From: Amyelois transitella
Lineage: Eukaryota > Arthropoda > Insecta > Lepidoptera > Pyralidae
DNA length: 64,000 nucleotides
Assembly (NCBI RefSeq): GCF_032362555.1
Contig: NC_083514.1
Coordinates: forward strand, 2,775,001-2,839,000
Reading direction: 5' to 3'
The notes under the pieces were generated by a model. The model was not told where the DNA came from. It did no database searches and saw only the letters and a list, made by a program, of their open reading frames with translations. Positions within the stretch are counted from its first letter, which is position 1. Every line of letters begins with the position of its first letter. The position numbers and the translations under genes were made by a program. Shown piece by piece: positions 23,901-34,500 of this stretch.

Positions 23901-24243
23901 ACCATGCTACATTTATAAAATTGATCTTCAATGTTTACAGGTGGCGAAGATTTTCATTCCGTACGCGATGCGAGCGAAAAAAGTGGACATGAAACAGTTG
24001 AAGCATTGCACTTGGAAAATGCTGACGGAAAATACACCAGAAGGTGGCAAGGAAGAAGTCTCCAAAACTACTTTCTTTTCAGTCTATTCAAATTTGCCGA
24101 ACAAACTTTCTTCTAACATGCGAGAGTCGCTTAGTGTGCCATTAGCTTTATTATCAGTGTTACATCTAGCGAACGAAAAAGGTCTAGTGTTAGAGAAGAG
24201 AGACGATTTGAATGACATCGGCATTTTGGGACTTATAAAGTAG
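17945..24243 (+). CDS. barr: Condensin complex subunit 2 (CAP-H / barren), kleisin
   Basis: Twelve exons join in phase: 17945-18061, 18240-18410, 18779-18979, 19468-19624, 19982-20090, 20810-20983, 21089-21213, 21797-22003, 22545-22782, 22964-23150, 23467-23571 and 23941-24243. They give 697 residues, close to the family size of about 700-740. The kleisin N-terminus has EHFQGCLKLYAEN and NAWNLQLIDFM. The mid-part has DPFFERLAA and ICEPFTGFSISNWD. The CAP-H signature YSYCGSVVAAWAGPSHWR comes from exon 8. The winged-helix C-terminus ends with SVPLALLSVLHLANEKGLVL. The protein bridges the SMC2/SMC4 heads and recruits the HEAT subunits in mitotic chromosome condensation. Exon 4 carries a Lys-rich low-complexity insert. 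Exon 8 is very GC-rich, and a SINE tail sits 19 nt upstream of it. The start ATG is the first in frame and is followed by a Ser/Arg-rich disordered leader, as is usual in this family. Confidence 0.94.
19797..19935 (-). repeat. Decayed TATG-family SINE
   Basis: The reverse-complement blocks GGAATTGAGATCCAAA, AGAATAATCCCAAGTT and AACCACACGGCAC follow the SINE order with deletions. It is antisense to barren, in intron 4. Confidence 0.5.
21493..21788 (+). repeat. Full-length TATG-tailed SINE at the barren exon 8 acceptor
   Basis: The SINE body 21504-21777 is flanked by ATGAAACTCTC at 21493-21503 and 21778-21788. The 3' duplication plus CCGCACAG forms the whole 19-nt splice acceptor tract of barren exon 8, which starts at 21797. 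The head is partly duplicated (two copies of GTGTGGTTCCCGGCA). It is sense to barren. Confidence 0.88.
22270..22350 (-). repeat. Fragment related to the LINE tail family
   Basis: ACATAAAAATCACGCGTCTG followed by GGGCAGAGATTACATC resembles, on the minus strand, the LINE tail seen at 13846-14180. It is short and diverged. Confidence 0.35.
22829..22905 (+). repeat. TATG-family SINE, 3' end fragment
   Basis: CCTTTCAGTCTTTTCAAGAC, GGATATAGACGTGAC and a TATGTATGTA tail mark the last 77 bp of the SINE. It lies in sense orientation in the short barren intron 9. Confidence 0.65.
23583..23796 (+). repeat. Dispersed repeat (AAAGGCGAAAGTTTGT family)
   Basis: The segment opens with ATTATAAAGGCGAAAGTTTG, passes through CGCAAAAACTACTGAACCGA, and ends with GGACGAAGTCGCGGGCGG and CTCTAGT. 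This architecture is common in lepidopteran introns. It has no coding potential and starts 12 bp after the barren exon 11 donor. Confidence 0.6.
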
Positions 24244-24870
24244 TAGTTCAAATTCAATTATTTATTGAAGTAGGTTGATAGTATGGCTTATCGAAGCCTG
24301 AAACTTATCAGGGCTCGGAATTAACTTTTGCGAAGTGTACTTATCTTACAGGCGGCGATCGAAGTAAGATGGCGATTTATTTATTAGTATTTTTACTCAA
24401 AATATTTGGATTCAAAGTGAGTATGACAAACAATATGTTTAAATGCAGAACTATAAAAAATACGTAATCGTTCGTTGGTTCTAATAGCCTGTTAAATTAA
24501 AAAAAATAATTCAAAGGCCCTGTTAATAATAATTTTATACAATTTTTATAGAAATCGAAAGTAGATTTTTTGAATTTCAGATACTGATGATAAAATAATA
24601 TCTGAAAATTGCATGAAGCAAAGGATTTTTGTTTAGTATTTACGATTTATTCATTCTTGGAAATTATTTGTACATACATAATGAAGTAGAGATCGCCATA
24701 AACTTAACTGTAAGTTTTCTAAAACATTGTACAGATGTTTTTTAGGATATGTTTATGCACTTTTTATTTTTTTAATAAGAATAAATTAGTTTAATATGCT
24801 TTGTTGATTAATTTAGCCGTTTGACCTATATGACTCCAATAAAATTTAATAAATTTTAAAAAATCCTTCA
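24244..24870 (+). terminator. barr: Barren 3' UTR and poly(A) signal
   Basis: The AT-rich non-coding stretch after the stop ends at AATAAA (24838-24843), followed by further A-rich sequence. This gives a UTR of about 620 nt. Confidence 0.55.
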
Positions 24871-25578
24871 ATCTTCACTCCTATTTTTTTTTTCATTGTA
24901 CCGAGTTTATTATTGACCTGTGATAATTACATAACTAGTTGAGAATTAGAACCTAATACGTCTGAAAGTATGTCGATTGAAAATAATATATATATGTATT
25001 TTATGATATTTCATTTCATTATGCAGGAGTTCTTTTGCAAGGTCACGATTGTTTCAACAGCTGGATGCTAAACGGTAACTAGGTATCAGACATCTTGAAT
25101 CATGGTAGTGAGAAAGCAATGAGAATGCTCTTCTAATGGCCATTGCAAAAAATAAAATATAGCATTTTATACAGAATAGGTTTATTGTCGAAAAAGACTT
25201 TCTTGTGCAACAAAAAAACTTCAAGAGATTAACGTCGTTACAATTTCGCACTCAATCAGGGACAACATTCTAAACACAACATAAAATAAACACATAAATA
25301 ACACAGGACACTCTTCAATAAATCAAGTACTAAAAAACTTATAACAAATATAACTTTTATAAACAGAGAAACCATTGCCGCTATAATACACGGGAAATTC
25401 ACTTCAGTCGTTTGGTTTCTCCAACAGTATGTAATGATTTTACAATAATCACTTTAAAAACAATGTCTTTAGTATTAAAAATAAGCAATAGTTTTATTTC
25501 AACATTAATCACAAGGAAATATTGCTTGGCAATAAGAGTATAATGAGATTTATAATACAGTATTAGTGATGTAGTAAT
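24871..25578 (-). terminator. tud: Tudor 3' UTR and poly(A) signal
   Basis: On the minus strand, AATAAA at 25186-25181 lies about 390 nt after the tudor stop. The rest (24871-25165) is AT-rich spacer between two convergent genes, with nothing recognisable. Confidence 0.55.
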
Positions 25579-28500
25579 TTAACCTGTCTTATTTACATCA
25601 TTCACTGGTTCTATTTTATTTGCAACACTTTCGTCGCCTGGTCCAATCTCTTTCGTTTCAATCTTTGTCTTGGTTGGAGTATCTTTACTGGGCGACTTCT
25701 CTGGCGAAACCTGTTCTGTTTCAAATAAGGATACCTTGTCTTGATCACTGGTGTATCCTGTATCAGTTATAGACTCTTTCGATTCATCTCTTTCAGGCGT
25801 TTTAACTGTGTCGTCTGATTTTTCAAGGGTTGATGATGAGACATTTGTTTCATATGCTGCGTCTGTCCCTTCTGGTTCTTCCGATGCCAGAACGAAATCG
25901 TCGCTCACGCATGATTTATTTTCTACAACTGTGTGCGTGCTATCCAAACTATCGTCTAGATCTGCTTGTGATGTATTTATTTCAGATTCTACGTCAATGT
26001 TTTCTATGATTTCCCCATTGGATGTTTCAGCACTAATACTAATTGTGGACTGAGCGTCCGCTGCCGTTGTAGGCTTTTCTATAACATCTGATACATCTTT
26101 AACAATTTCTGATGCTTTATTTGTTGTATGTAATTCAACTTTATTAGTTTCTATTGATTCTTTATTTATTTCAGATGCATCTTTATTCGTTTCCACTATT
26201 TCTTTGTTCGTATCTAAGTCTTCAATTTCTTTTATGGTTTCTTTCGTCACAACAAGCTCTTTAGTTTCTTCTGTCGCAACAATATCTTTAGTTTCTTCTA
26301 CCTCATTCGTTTGTTTCAACGTAGTTGCGAGACTTACACTAACATCTTTACCCTCCAGCAGTAGTTTCACTAAATTCGGCTCTTTGGTGCTATCTAAAAA
26401 TTCTATTTGGAATGTTGTGGATTCATCTGCAGCGAGATCGTCAAGCTTGCATTTGATAATCTCATTTATTGAACTATCATCTCTTATTCCAGCCAGTCTA
26501 CAACATTTTGCAAGAGGCTCTATTAGGGTTAGATCTTCCGGAAGTTGCTTGAAATCCTCGCACTTCGCCTTGTTACCATAGTCTATGAACTGTACGTGAC
26601 TGCCGACATCGCAAAACTCTAAAACTCTGGCCCTATACCACTGTTCATCTTCTGTCCAAAATGCTGCACAAATTGATCCCACTTTCAAGTCTGTAGCTGG
26701 TAAAAACTCTGCGGCATTTATCAAACCATCTAGTACTTTATCCAAATTACTCACAGTTTCATCAAGTTGGACATAGAATTCATCTAACGAATTCAAGTAG
26801 CAAATTTTGCCACTGCCATGCAAATCTTGCCCAACCGGAGTTGGCCTTTCATTTGCCGGATGCTCTTCACAAAGTCCTACTAATTCCTCTGTCACAGATT
26901 TACTCTCCAAGTAAAGTTCTACTATTGAAATATCCCCTGACGCGATAAACTGCACATTGAAAATAGTTTCTCCATCCGCAGCCAACTCATTGAATCTAAC
27001 TTCCGATTTTCGCGACCATTTAATGTCTCGGGGTTTTTGTAAGGCACACTTCCTGGAAAGTGCTGGTTTAATTTTTAACTCGTCTGGGAGACTTCGCAAT
27101 TCGTTGGCAATCGAAGCATTTCCGTAATCCATGAAAAGCACCTCAGTACCTTCAGAACCATCGACAATTATTTGTGCTCTATACCAAGCGCCATCTTCAG
27201 GATATTTTGCCGCGCAAATGACTCCTTCCTCTTTTTCAGAGAGCTCAGGGAAGTTATCAGCATCAACCATAGCAGCTTCCATTGCTTGTAGCTCTGGTAC
27301 GGCCGATTCTAGTTGAATCCAAAATTCTGAAGGAGAGTTCACGTGACTAGCGAAGCAGGACGGATAATCGCCACATTCAGTCGTTTCTTCAGCCTTAGTA
27401 GCATAACCTTCAGAGACCAATTTGTCAGTGAGATTTTGGCCATTGACAAAAATATCTACATAGGTAGTGACATCTTTGAGAACTATTAGAGCATCTACAG
27501 GGTTAGACAAGTCACCAACTAGTTGTGTGAAGTAGTCCGAAGCCGGTTCAGACCATTGTCCAGTACCAGTGGGAACAGCGTTCACGCTAGATTTCACCGC
27601 AAACCGCTCAATATCTTTCATGCTATCCGGTATTATCTTTATTAGCCCTGGTTGGTTGTCCAAGACATCAGTGTTACCATAATCAATAAACCGGACCGTC
27701 GTGATGTCAGAATCGGAATCTAGAATCTCCGCGCGGTACCACTGATCGTCTGCTAAGTATTTTGCAACACACAACGTTCCCATATCTCTATCTTCGATTT
27801 CTCCGTACGATTCTGCATTAGCTTGAAGCTCTGCTTGTATCCCTTCGATTTTATCAATCTTATCTAGCATTTGCAGCCAGAAGTGTCCAGGGGTGTCAAT
27901 GTGGCTGATGTATACTTGCGTGCAACCAACCGGAAGAGAAATAGGTTCTTCGACTACCGCCTCCTCTTTCTTCTCTTCGGTAGAATCCACTTGGGGAGTT
28001 GCCAATTTCTCGTTAACCAACTTCATTGCGAGGTCTACGCCATCTAGATGTAAACTGGCCAGCCAGCCGTCAGTTCCGAGGGCAAGAGTGACTTGCACCT
28101 CCTTCTCATTCGTCCATTCTGTCAATTTGACCAACGCATCGTCTTGTAGAGCCACTAATCCTAAACTAACGACTAACGCGAGAGCGCAAGGTTCGTAGAA
28201 TTTCAGGTCAAGTTTCTTTACATTATCCTTAGGGACTGTCTCCATGTTTCCATAGTCTGGGAACTGTACTTTGACTTGATCGTCTTCAACACTGATGATG
28301 GTGGATCTATACCAGTTGCCGTCGGAAGATTTGGCAACGCAAAGGCCATCTACTTCGAATGTGGTGAGATCTTCAGGAGTTCCTGTAAGAACAATAGTGT
28401 CAATTAATATTATCCTCTCCATATTAATATTATTAACATAGGACTTGATGTTTTTTTGTAAAGAAAGAACTTAAAAACAACTTGTTCAATTTCGTTTTAA

Positions 28501-31500
28501 TTTGACAGAGCTCCAGATGCTTCCAGTAGTAAATGCTTGCTTTTTCTGGGTTTGGACGTGTTTTATTTTTCTACTGTAAACTAGATTTGCATGTGTATGT
28601 AAATCTAGTTTACAATAGAAAAAAGAAACATTCATAATGTTTCTTTACTCTTTATCGGTCATCAAACTATTACCAACCTTCTTCATAGAATTTATACAAT
28701 TCATTCACTAGTACTTCCAGCTTCTCACTATCCGTAGACTTCTGCAGATATATCTCGTTCAAGTTCTCGGAATGCGAGATGTACGCCATGCCGAAGTTGT
28801 AGTTGAAGACTGCTCGCGTACAAAGTTGGACCACTTCGTCGTACGCGCCCTCGTCTGGCTCGAATATGGCTATCTTTTGACCGGTTATGCTATCGTACAG
28901 TGTTGCTATCAAGCTGAAAAATAGATTGCATGATTGAATACGGGGTTAGAATACCAATAATAAGAATACCAATATACAGAAACTTTAACTTTTTAGGTAC
29001 ATTTGTATTGATTGAAAAATAAAAACTATCTTAAATGTGTAAAACGTAAGTAAGATAATAAATATTTATAAATACCTGATGTCTTGCACATCATTCACGT
29101 AAATAATGAACTTGTTTCCCGTGAGTTTCTCCTTCAACTCGTCGAGGCTGATTAGAGTTTGGGACCCCTCCGTGTAGTTATTGAGTTGACATGTCAATGA
29201 TTGGTAGTAGTACACGCTTAATTCACTCGGCAGGATCATTAGCTGAAAATAAAAATAAATTTGGTTGCCTGGCAGAAATCCCCTAAGATGATAAATAGCC
29301 TAAAGCCTTCCTCGATAAATGGTCTATAAAACACAAAAATAATTTTTCTATTCGAAGCAGTAGTTCCTGAGATTAGCGCGTTCAAACAAACTCTTCAGCC
29401 TTATAATATTGGTATAGATAAAGAGTTACGAATATGGAGCGTCAGTGGTCCAATCGATAGGTACCCAGTTAAAATGCGTGATACCCATAAATTTAGCTTT
29501 TATAGCATAAGTTACATGAATAATACATACATACATATGGTCACGTCTATGTCCCTTGCGGGGTAGACAGAGCAAACAGTCTTGAAAAGACTGAATGACC
29601 ACGTTCAGCTATTTGGCTAATGATAGAATTGAGATTCAAATAGTGACAGGTTGCTAGCCCATCGCCTAAAAAAGAATCCCAAGTTTGTAAGCCTATCCCT
29701 TAGTCGCCTTTTACGACATCCATGGGAAAGAAATGGAGTGGTCCTATTCTTTTTTGTATTGGTGCCGGGAACCACACGGCATATAGATGAATAATATCTT
29801 ACATTATCCACAGAGGTGGTGATGGTATGCCCGTAGTCCGGCAGTACCGCGGTGATGGCATTAGTGTCTGTGACGTCACTCAGGATCGCGCGGTAAATTT
29901 TGCCATCGTGCCGCACCGTGCAGTGGACGCCTTCGACGATGGTGTGGTCTATTAGTGGAGTTAGCTGGAAAGAAAAATATGGCCATGGATCAATTAATTA
30001 ACATAAACATTTGCACATTGCATGTATTAAAAAAATGGCATCATGCGGTATTTAAGTAGCAGGATAAGTATAAAAAAAGTTCCTGTCTGTTTATCTGTAT
30101 GTGAGTAATATCGTCATCCAATCAAGTGGTTTTGTATGAAAGTTGATGTTATCACTGCACTGAATTAAACATTTCAATGTATGAGTTTACAAAGGCTATT
30201 ATACGAGTGATTCTATTGCTTCGATCTGAGCTTACCTTGGCTTCATCGAAATTAGCGATAGCCTCTTCCACCATCTTCGCTTTCTCCAAGTCCAACTGGA
30301 TATAAAATTTCTCGAAGGATTCCACGTGCGTCACACGGCAGAGTATCTGCTGGCCCACTATTATGGTCAAGTCGATGGCTTCGTCTGAAAATATATATAA
30401 TAATTGGAAAAAAAGAAAAGACAACCGTGATGGCTTTAGATAAATGGACTTTGCTAAGAAAAACTTTAGGAGTAAATGGAACTCAAGGTATAGTGCGAAA
30501 GGTATTTAAATCATGAATTTGGCTCTAAGATGTGGTCAAAGCTATTATTCCCGATTACATCATCATCGAGACGAGAAACCGCCTTTTGATCATGATTCTT
30601 TATTAGGTAAACTCCCGTCTGACCTCTTCTACCTTTGCGGGAGAACCAAAGCCGTATTGGATTATATGGTACAAGCTGCCCTAGATTAGCCTAGATACCT
30701 ATTACTTTAGCTGTGAAAATGCACTATAAAGTGAAAAAGATAGTTCACCTTTCAGAGTAACAGACGACTGATGCTCGCTCAAAACAGCCAGTTGCTTCTC
30801 GACCAACATATCCGCGACGCTCACACCGTTATTCCACAACGACACCTTATACTGCTGATCATCAATACTCTCTTGGAATACACACTGGTACCTCGGCGCA
30901 TTGAAGCAAAGATCTATCTCAGGGTCCGCCTTCCATTCGCCATCCTTCGGCGTCACTCCCAACAATGAACAATGCACGGCCATCTTGGGCAAATCCATCA
31001 ACTCCTGATCCAATTGCCATATATCTTTAGCATCAACCAACTGCTTATTCCCAAAGTCAACATATCTCACTATAAACTTTGAGAACGGCTGAGCTGACAC
31101 AACTGTAGCCCTGTATAGAACCCCATCGGCCGGGTACCTGGCCAGTACTGACGCTCCAACCGGCACCATTCCCGTGTACGACTTCACGCCTTTATACAGT
31201 TCAGGTATTTTATGCATCATTTCCAGGAATTTCGGTTGCAGTGACAAGATTTGCGTGTAGAAACTCTCCGGTGATATTATCCACGTGACGGAAACCTCGT
31301 GTTGGGCGCCAATTTCGACCGTCTGCTCTGCGAATGGAGTTTCCAAAGGCACTGGGCTTTGCAGCTCTTTATATTGCACTTGTGTGAATTTGCTGCGGCT
31401 TTTGTAAGGCGGGGCGCGGCCGGCGCGTCCTCCGCTGTCTTGGGAGCCGAAGCTTTTGTTCGATCGTCGGTCGTTGTCCGATCCGAACGATTTGTCGGCT

Positions 31501-34500
31501 CTTTCGGCGCGATCTCTCGGAGTGAAATTACTCCTGTGAGGTCTGTCTTCTCTGGGACCCCTGTCTTCCCTAGGACCTCTATCCTCTCTTGGCGCTCTAC
31601 TCTCTCGTGGTACATACTCCCGTTTCTGAAAGTTCTCCTTCTTATCACCCCAGTTGTCCCTCCGATCGCCGCGCACGTCCCGTCGCTCCGGACGATTTTC
31701 CCGATTTTTGTTGCCCCATTCATCGTTTCTGTTCTCTTCATGATTGAATTTATTATCGCTGTAAATTAATAATTATACGTTATAGTAGACTTAATTAAGC
31801 GTACGATAAGTTAATGAAGGTTAAATAAACAAACATTTTGAAACGCATGAGTAAACAAGTGACTACTGCAATAGGTTACACAAGAAAAAGGAATAAAACG
31901 ACATTGCGATATTAATATGAAATCTTACAGTGAAACTTAAGATAAAAAGCAAGAAAGTTTTCAAACTAATTAATTTTACAGACCACACCAATTAAGTACA
32001 CAACAATTAAAACCAAAACAGGTGCAATGAGGCGAGAACACGTAACAAAAAAATGTGCCGGAATCGATGATTATTTCCAAACGCCTCTCTATGTAACAGA
32101 TGGAATGTGATAAAAAACAAAAGCCGAGTATGTAACGCGGCCGATACGAAGGTAATGTGCGCCAGCGAGCGTGACCGCAAGCAAATAGGGCGGGGAAACG
32201 AGAACGATTCAAATATTAATGCCGCAGCTCTTTTAATTACAATAGCGTGTTTGTTTTTTTTTTCTTAAATAATGCGCGATTAGCTTGCAAACGCTCCTAC
32301 AGCGTCGTAAGTATTTGTTAAACCGCTCTTCGCGCGTAAAGCATGTATTATACATTAATCGCTTTCTTTGTTATTCATGTTTTAGTTATCGAACGACGAT
32401 CCTTGCCCAACTCGATTTCACTGATGTTAATCTAGCTTATGTTAATCACAAGTCGATGATTTAACCGAGATAGACCAGTTTTAACCGGCATTAATATGGA
32501 ATCATTTGGGCCCAAAACTGTAATTTTGAACTGCTTATATTGTTATTAGTTTTGACATTTGATAAAATATAGCTTGATACATGATGACTTGATTGACGAT
32601 ATCAATTTCATTTCAATCCCAAATATAATAGCTAATAGCTTGAACTGATGGTCTCTTTCTAATAAAAACCATTTCGATAATCAAGAAGAAGATACAAAAA
32701 AGAAATACAATATTATTTAAAGCATAGGTCGCCGGTCGCCTTTAAAGGCCAAAAATGTTTATCATTATTTATCAGCTGTCATCTTAATCAAGCCGCATTT
32801 TAACAGACTATAATTTAGGAATTCATGACACAAATTTCCCGGAGGAGTAAATACTGCCAAACCCCTACGGGAAAGAGCGCAATTTCTTGTGTGAAATTAC
32901 AGTAAAGGGCCAAAGTGAAGCGATCAGTGACAGGCGATACGACTACGTTACGGTCACGTCACGGTACCGTTTCAGGCGATCCTGAACCGAGCCTTTAGGA
33001 GCACTCTGAGCGTCCGACGAGGCAGCCTCGGCCGCCTGCCTCAGCCTTTTGCCGGCCCCAGGCTCTTTGCTCTTCCAACCTGGCCTTTGACCGGCCTTCT
33101 CTTGGTCCGGCTTAGGTTTTCTTCTGTTGAATTTTATTCAGTCAAATTCGAAATTCGGTGATTATTTTTCGTTTCGAAAAAACCTAGAGCTAAGTGGATA
33201 CCTTTTGAAACTATAGAATATTTGTAAAGGTGTACTGTAGTTATCAACATAAACAGGATTCAGGATATTTTTTACATTTCTTCGTACAGCTTCTAAAAGA
33301 TTCCTCACACACTATATTTGACTTACACACGTTGATACATTTTGTCAATGTTTAGTCTAGTAATTTATGCAAAATCACAATTTGTCAATTTAATTAATTT
33401 AAACCATCTTCGTGTTTGCAGTTTGGACATGTTACGTTCTGCCACAAAAATAAAAGTAACCCAACTCTAGTTACTGCAAGATACGTTTGCTACTATTGAG
33501 TCTATTGTATCACTTTATAGTCTATGGAAAATCTATTGGTAGTATTTGCAAGTTATCCCATAACACAAATCTCAAACTTGGCAACCTCAATCTGTGTGGT
33601 GTGTTCCTACAACTTATTTAATAAACTCACCGATCTCGATTATCTCTGAAGGGGCGAGAGGGGGCGGGTTGCGAGGGCGGAGGGGCGGGGGATTCATCCC
33701 ATTCGGCGTCGCCTACCGCGGATGGCGCGGGCGCAGGAGGAGAACTATCCCAGGGCTTGGGCCCGCCACGTCTGTTTGGGAAAGAAAAATAATTCGATAA
33801 ATAAAGGTGTTTTTATTGAGACCGATATAACGATGAAACAAAGAAGAAAATATTTAAATAAACCCGATTTCTTACAATAGGTAATCTTCAATGGAGCAAA
33901 ACACATTAAAACAATAAACGAGAGGTGAAAACGACCATCGCATTAAATAACGATAATTTTCAGCACGTAAGTGAAGCACTATCCATCACTTTCTATCGAC
34001 AATTCGCAGACTTAACGTTTTACAGTGAAACCTGGTTAAGTGGGACCTGGATAAGTGAGAAACCTCTATTATTAAGAGTTGCAATGAGGTCCCGGTTCTT
34101 TTTCATTAAATTACCTCTGTTAATGGGACTTTTTGAAACTGGTTAAATGAGATTTGGATTCTAAGACTTTTTCGATGTTTACCTCTATAATTGAGATTGT
34201 GTAGCTCAATTATCTGTATAAGTGAGACAAATTAATCAGGTCTGAACACGTTTTGACATGTTTGTTTACAAACATTTCGCATCGTCTTCCGCGCATGCTT
34301 TGTTTATCAGTACTATCTCAGGTTTTGATCTTAAAACAAGGAAATAAAAGTGTACAAAATGTCTAAACGTAAATATAAAATGTTATCAGTATCTGAAAAA
34401 TTAAAACTTCTATCAGATTATGATTGTGGAAAGTCGCGTGACTGTGTAGGGAGAATAACATACCAAAGTCAACCCTGTGTAGAATTATTCAAAATAACGA

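Noticed and set aside
25751-28198. Several plus-strand Ser/Thr-rich frames opposite the last tudor exon
   Set aside because: They are complements of the acidic Tudor tail and Tudor domains, with no splice or start context.
33594-33800. Gly/Arg-rich plus-strand frame
   Set aside because: It is the complement of the tudor linker exon 33771-33631, which has both splice sites in phase.
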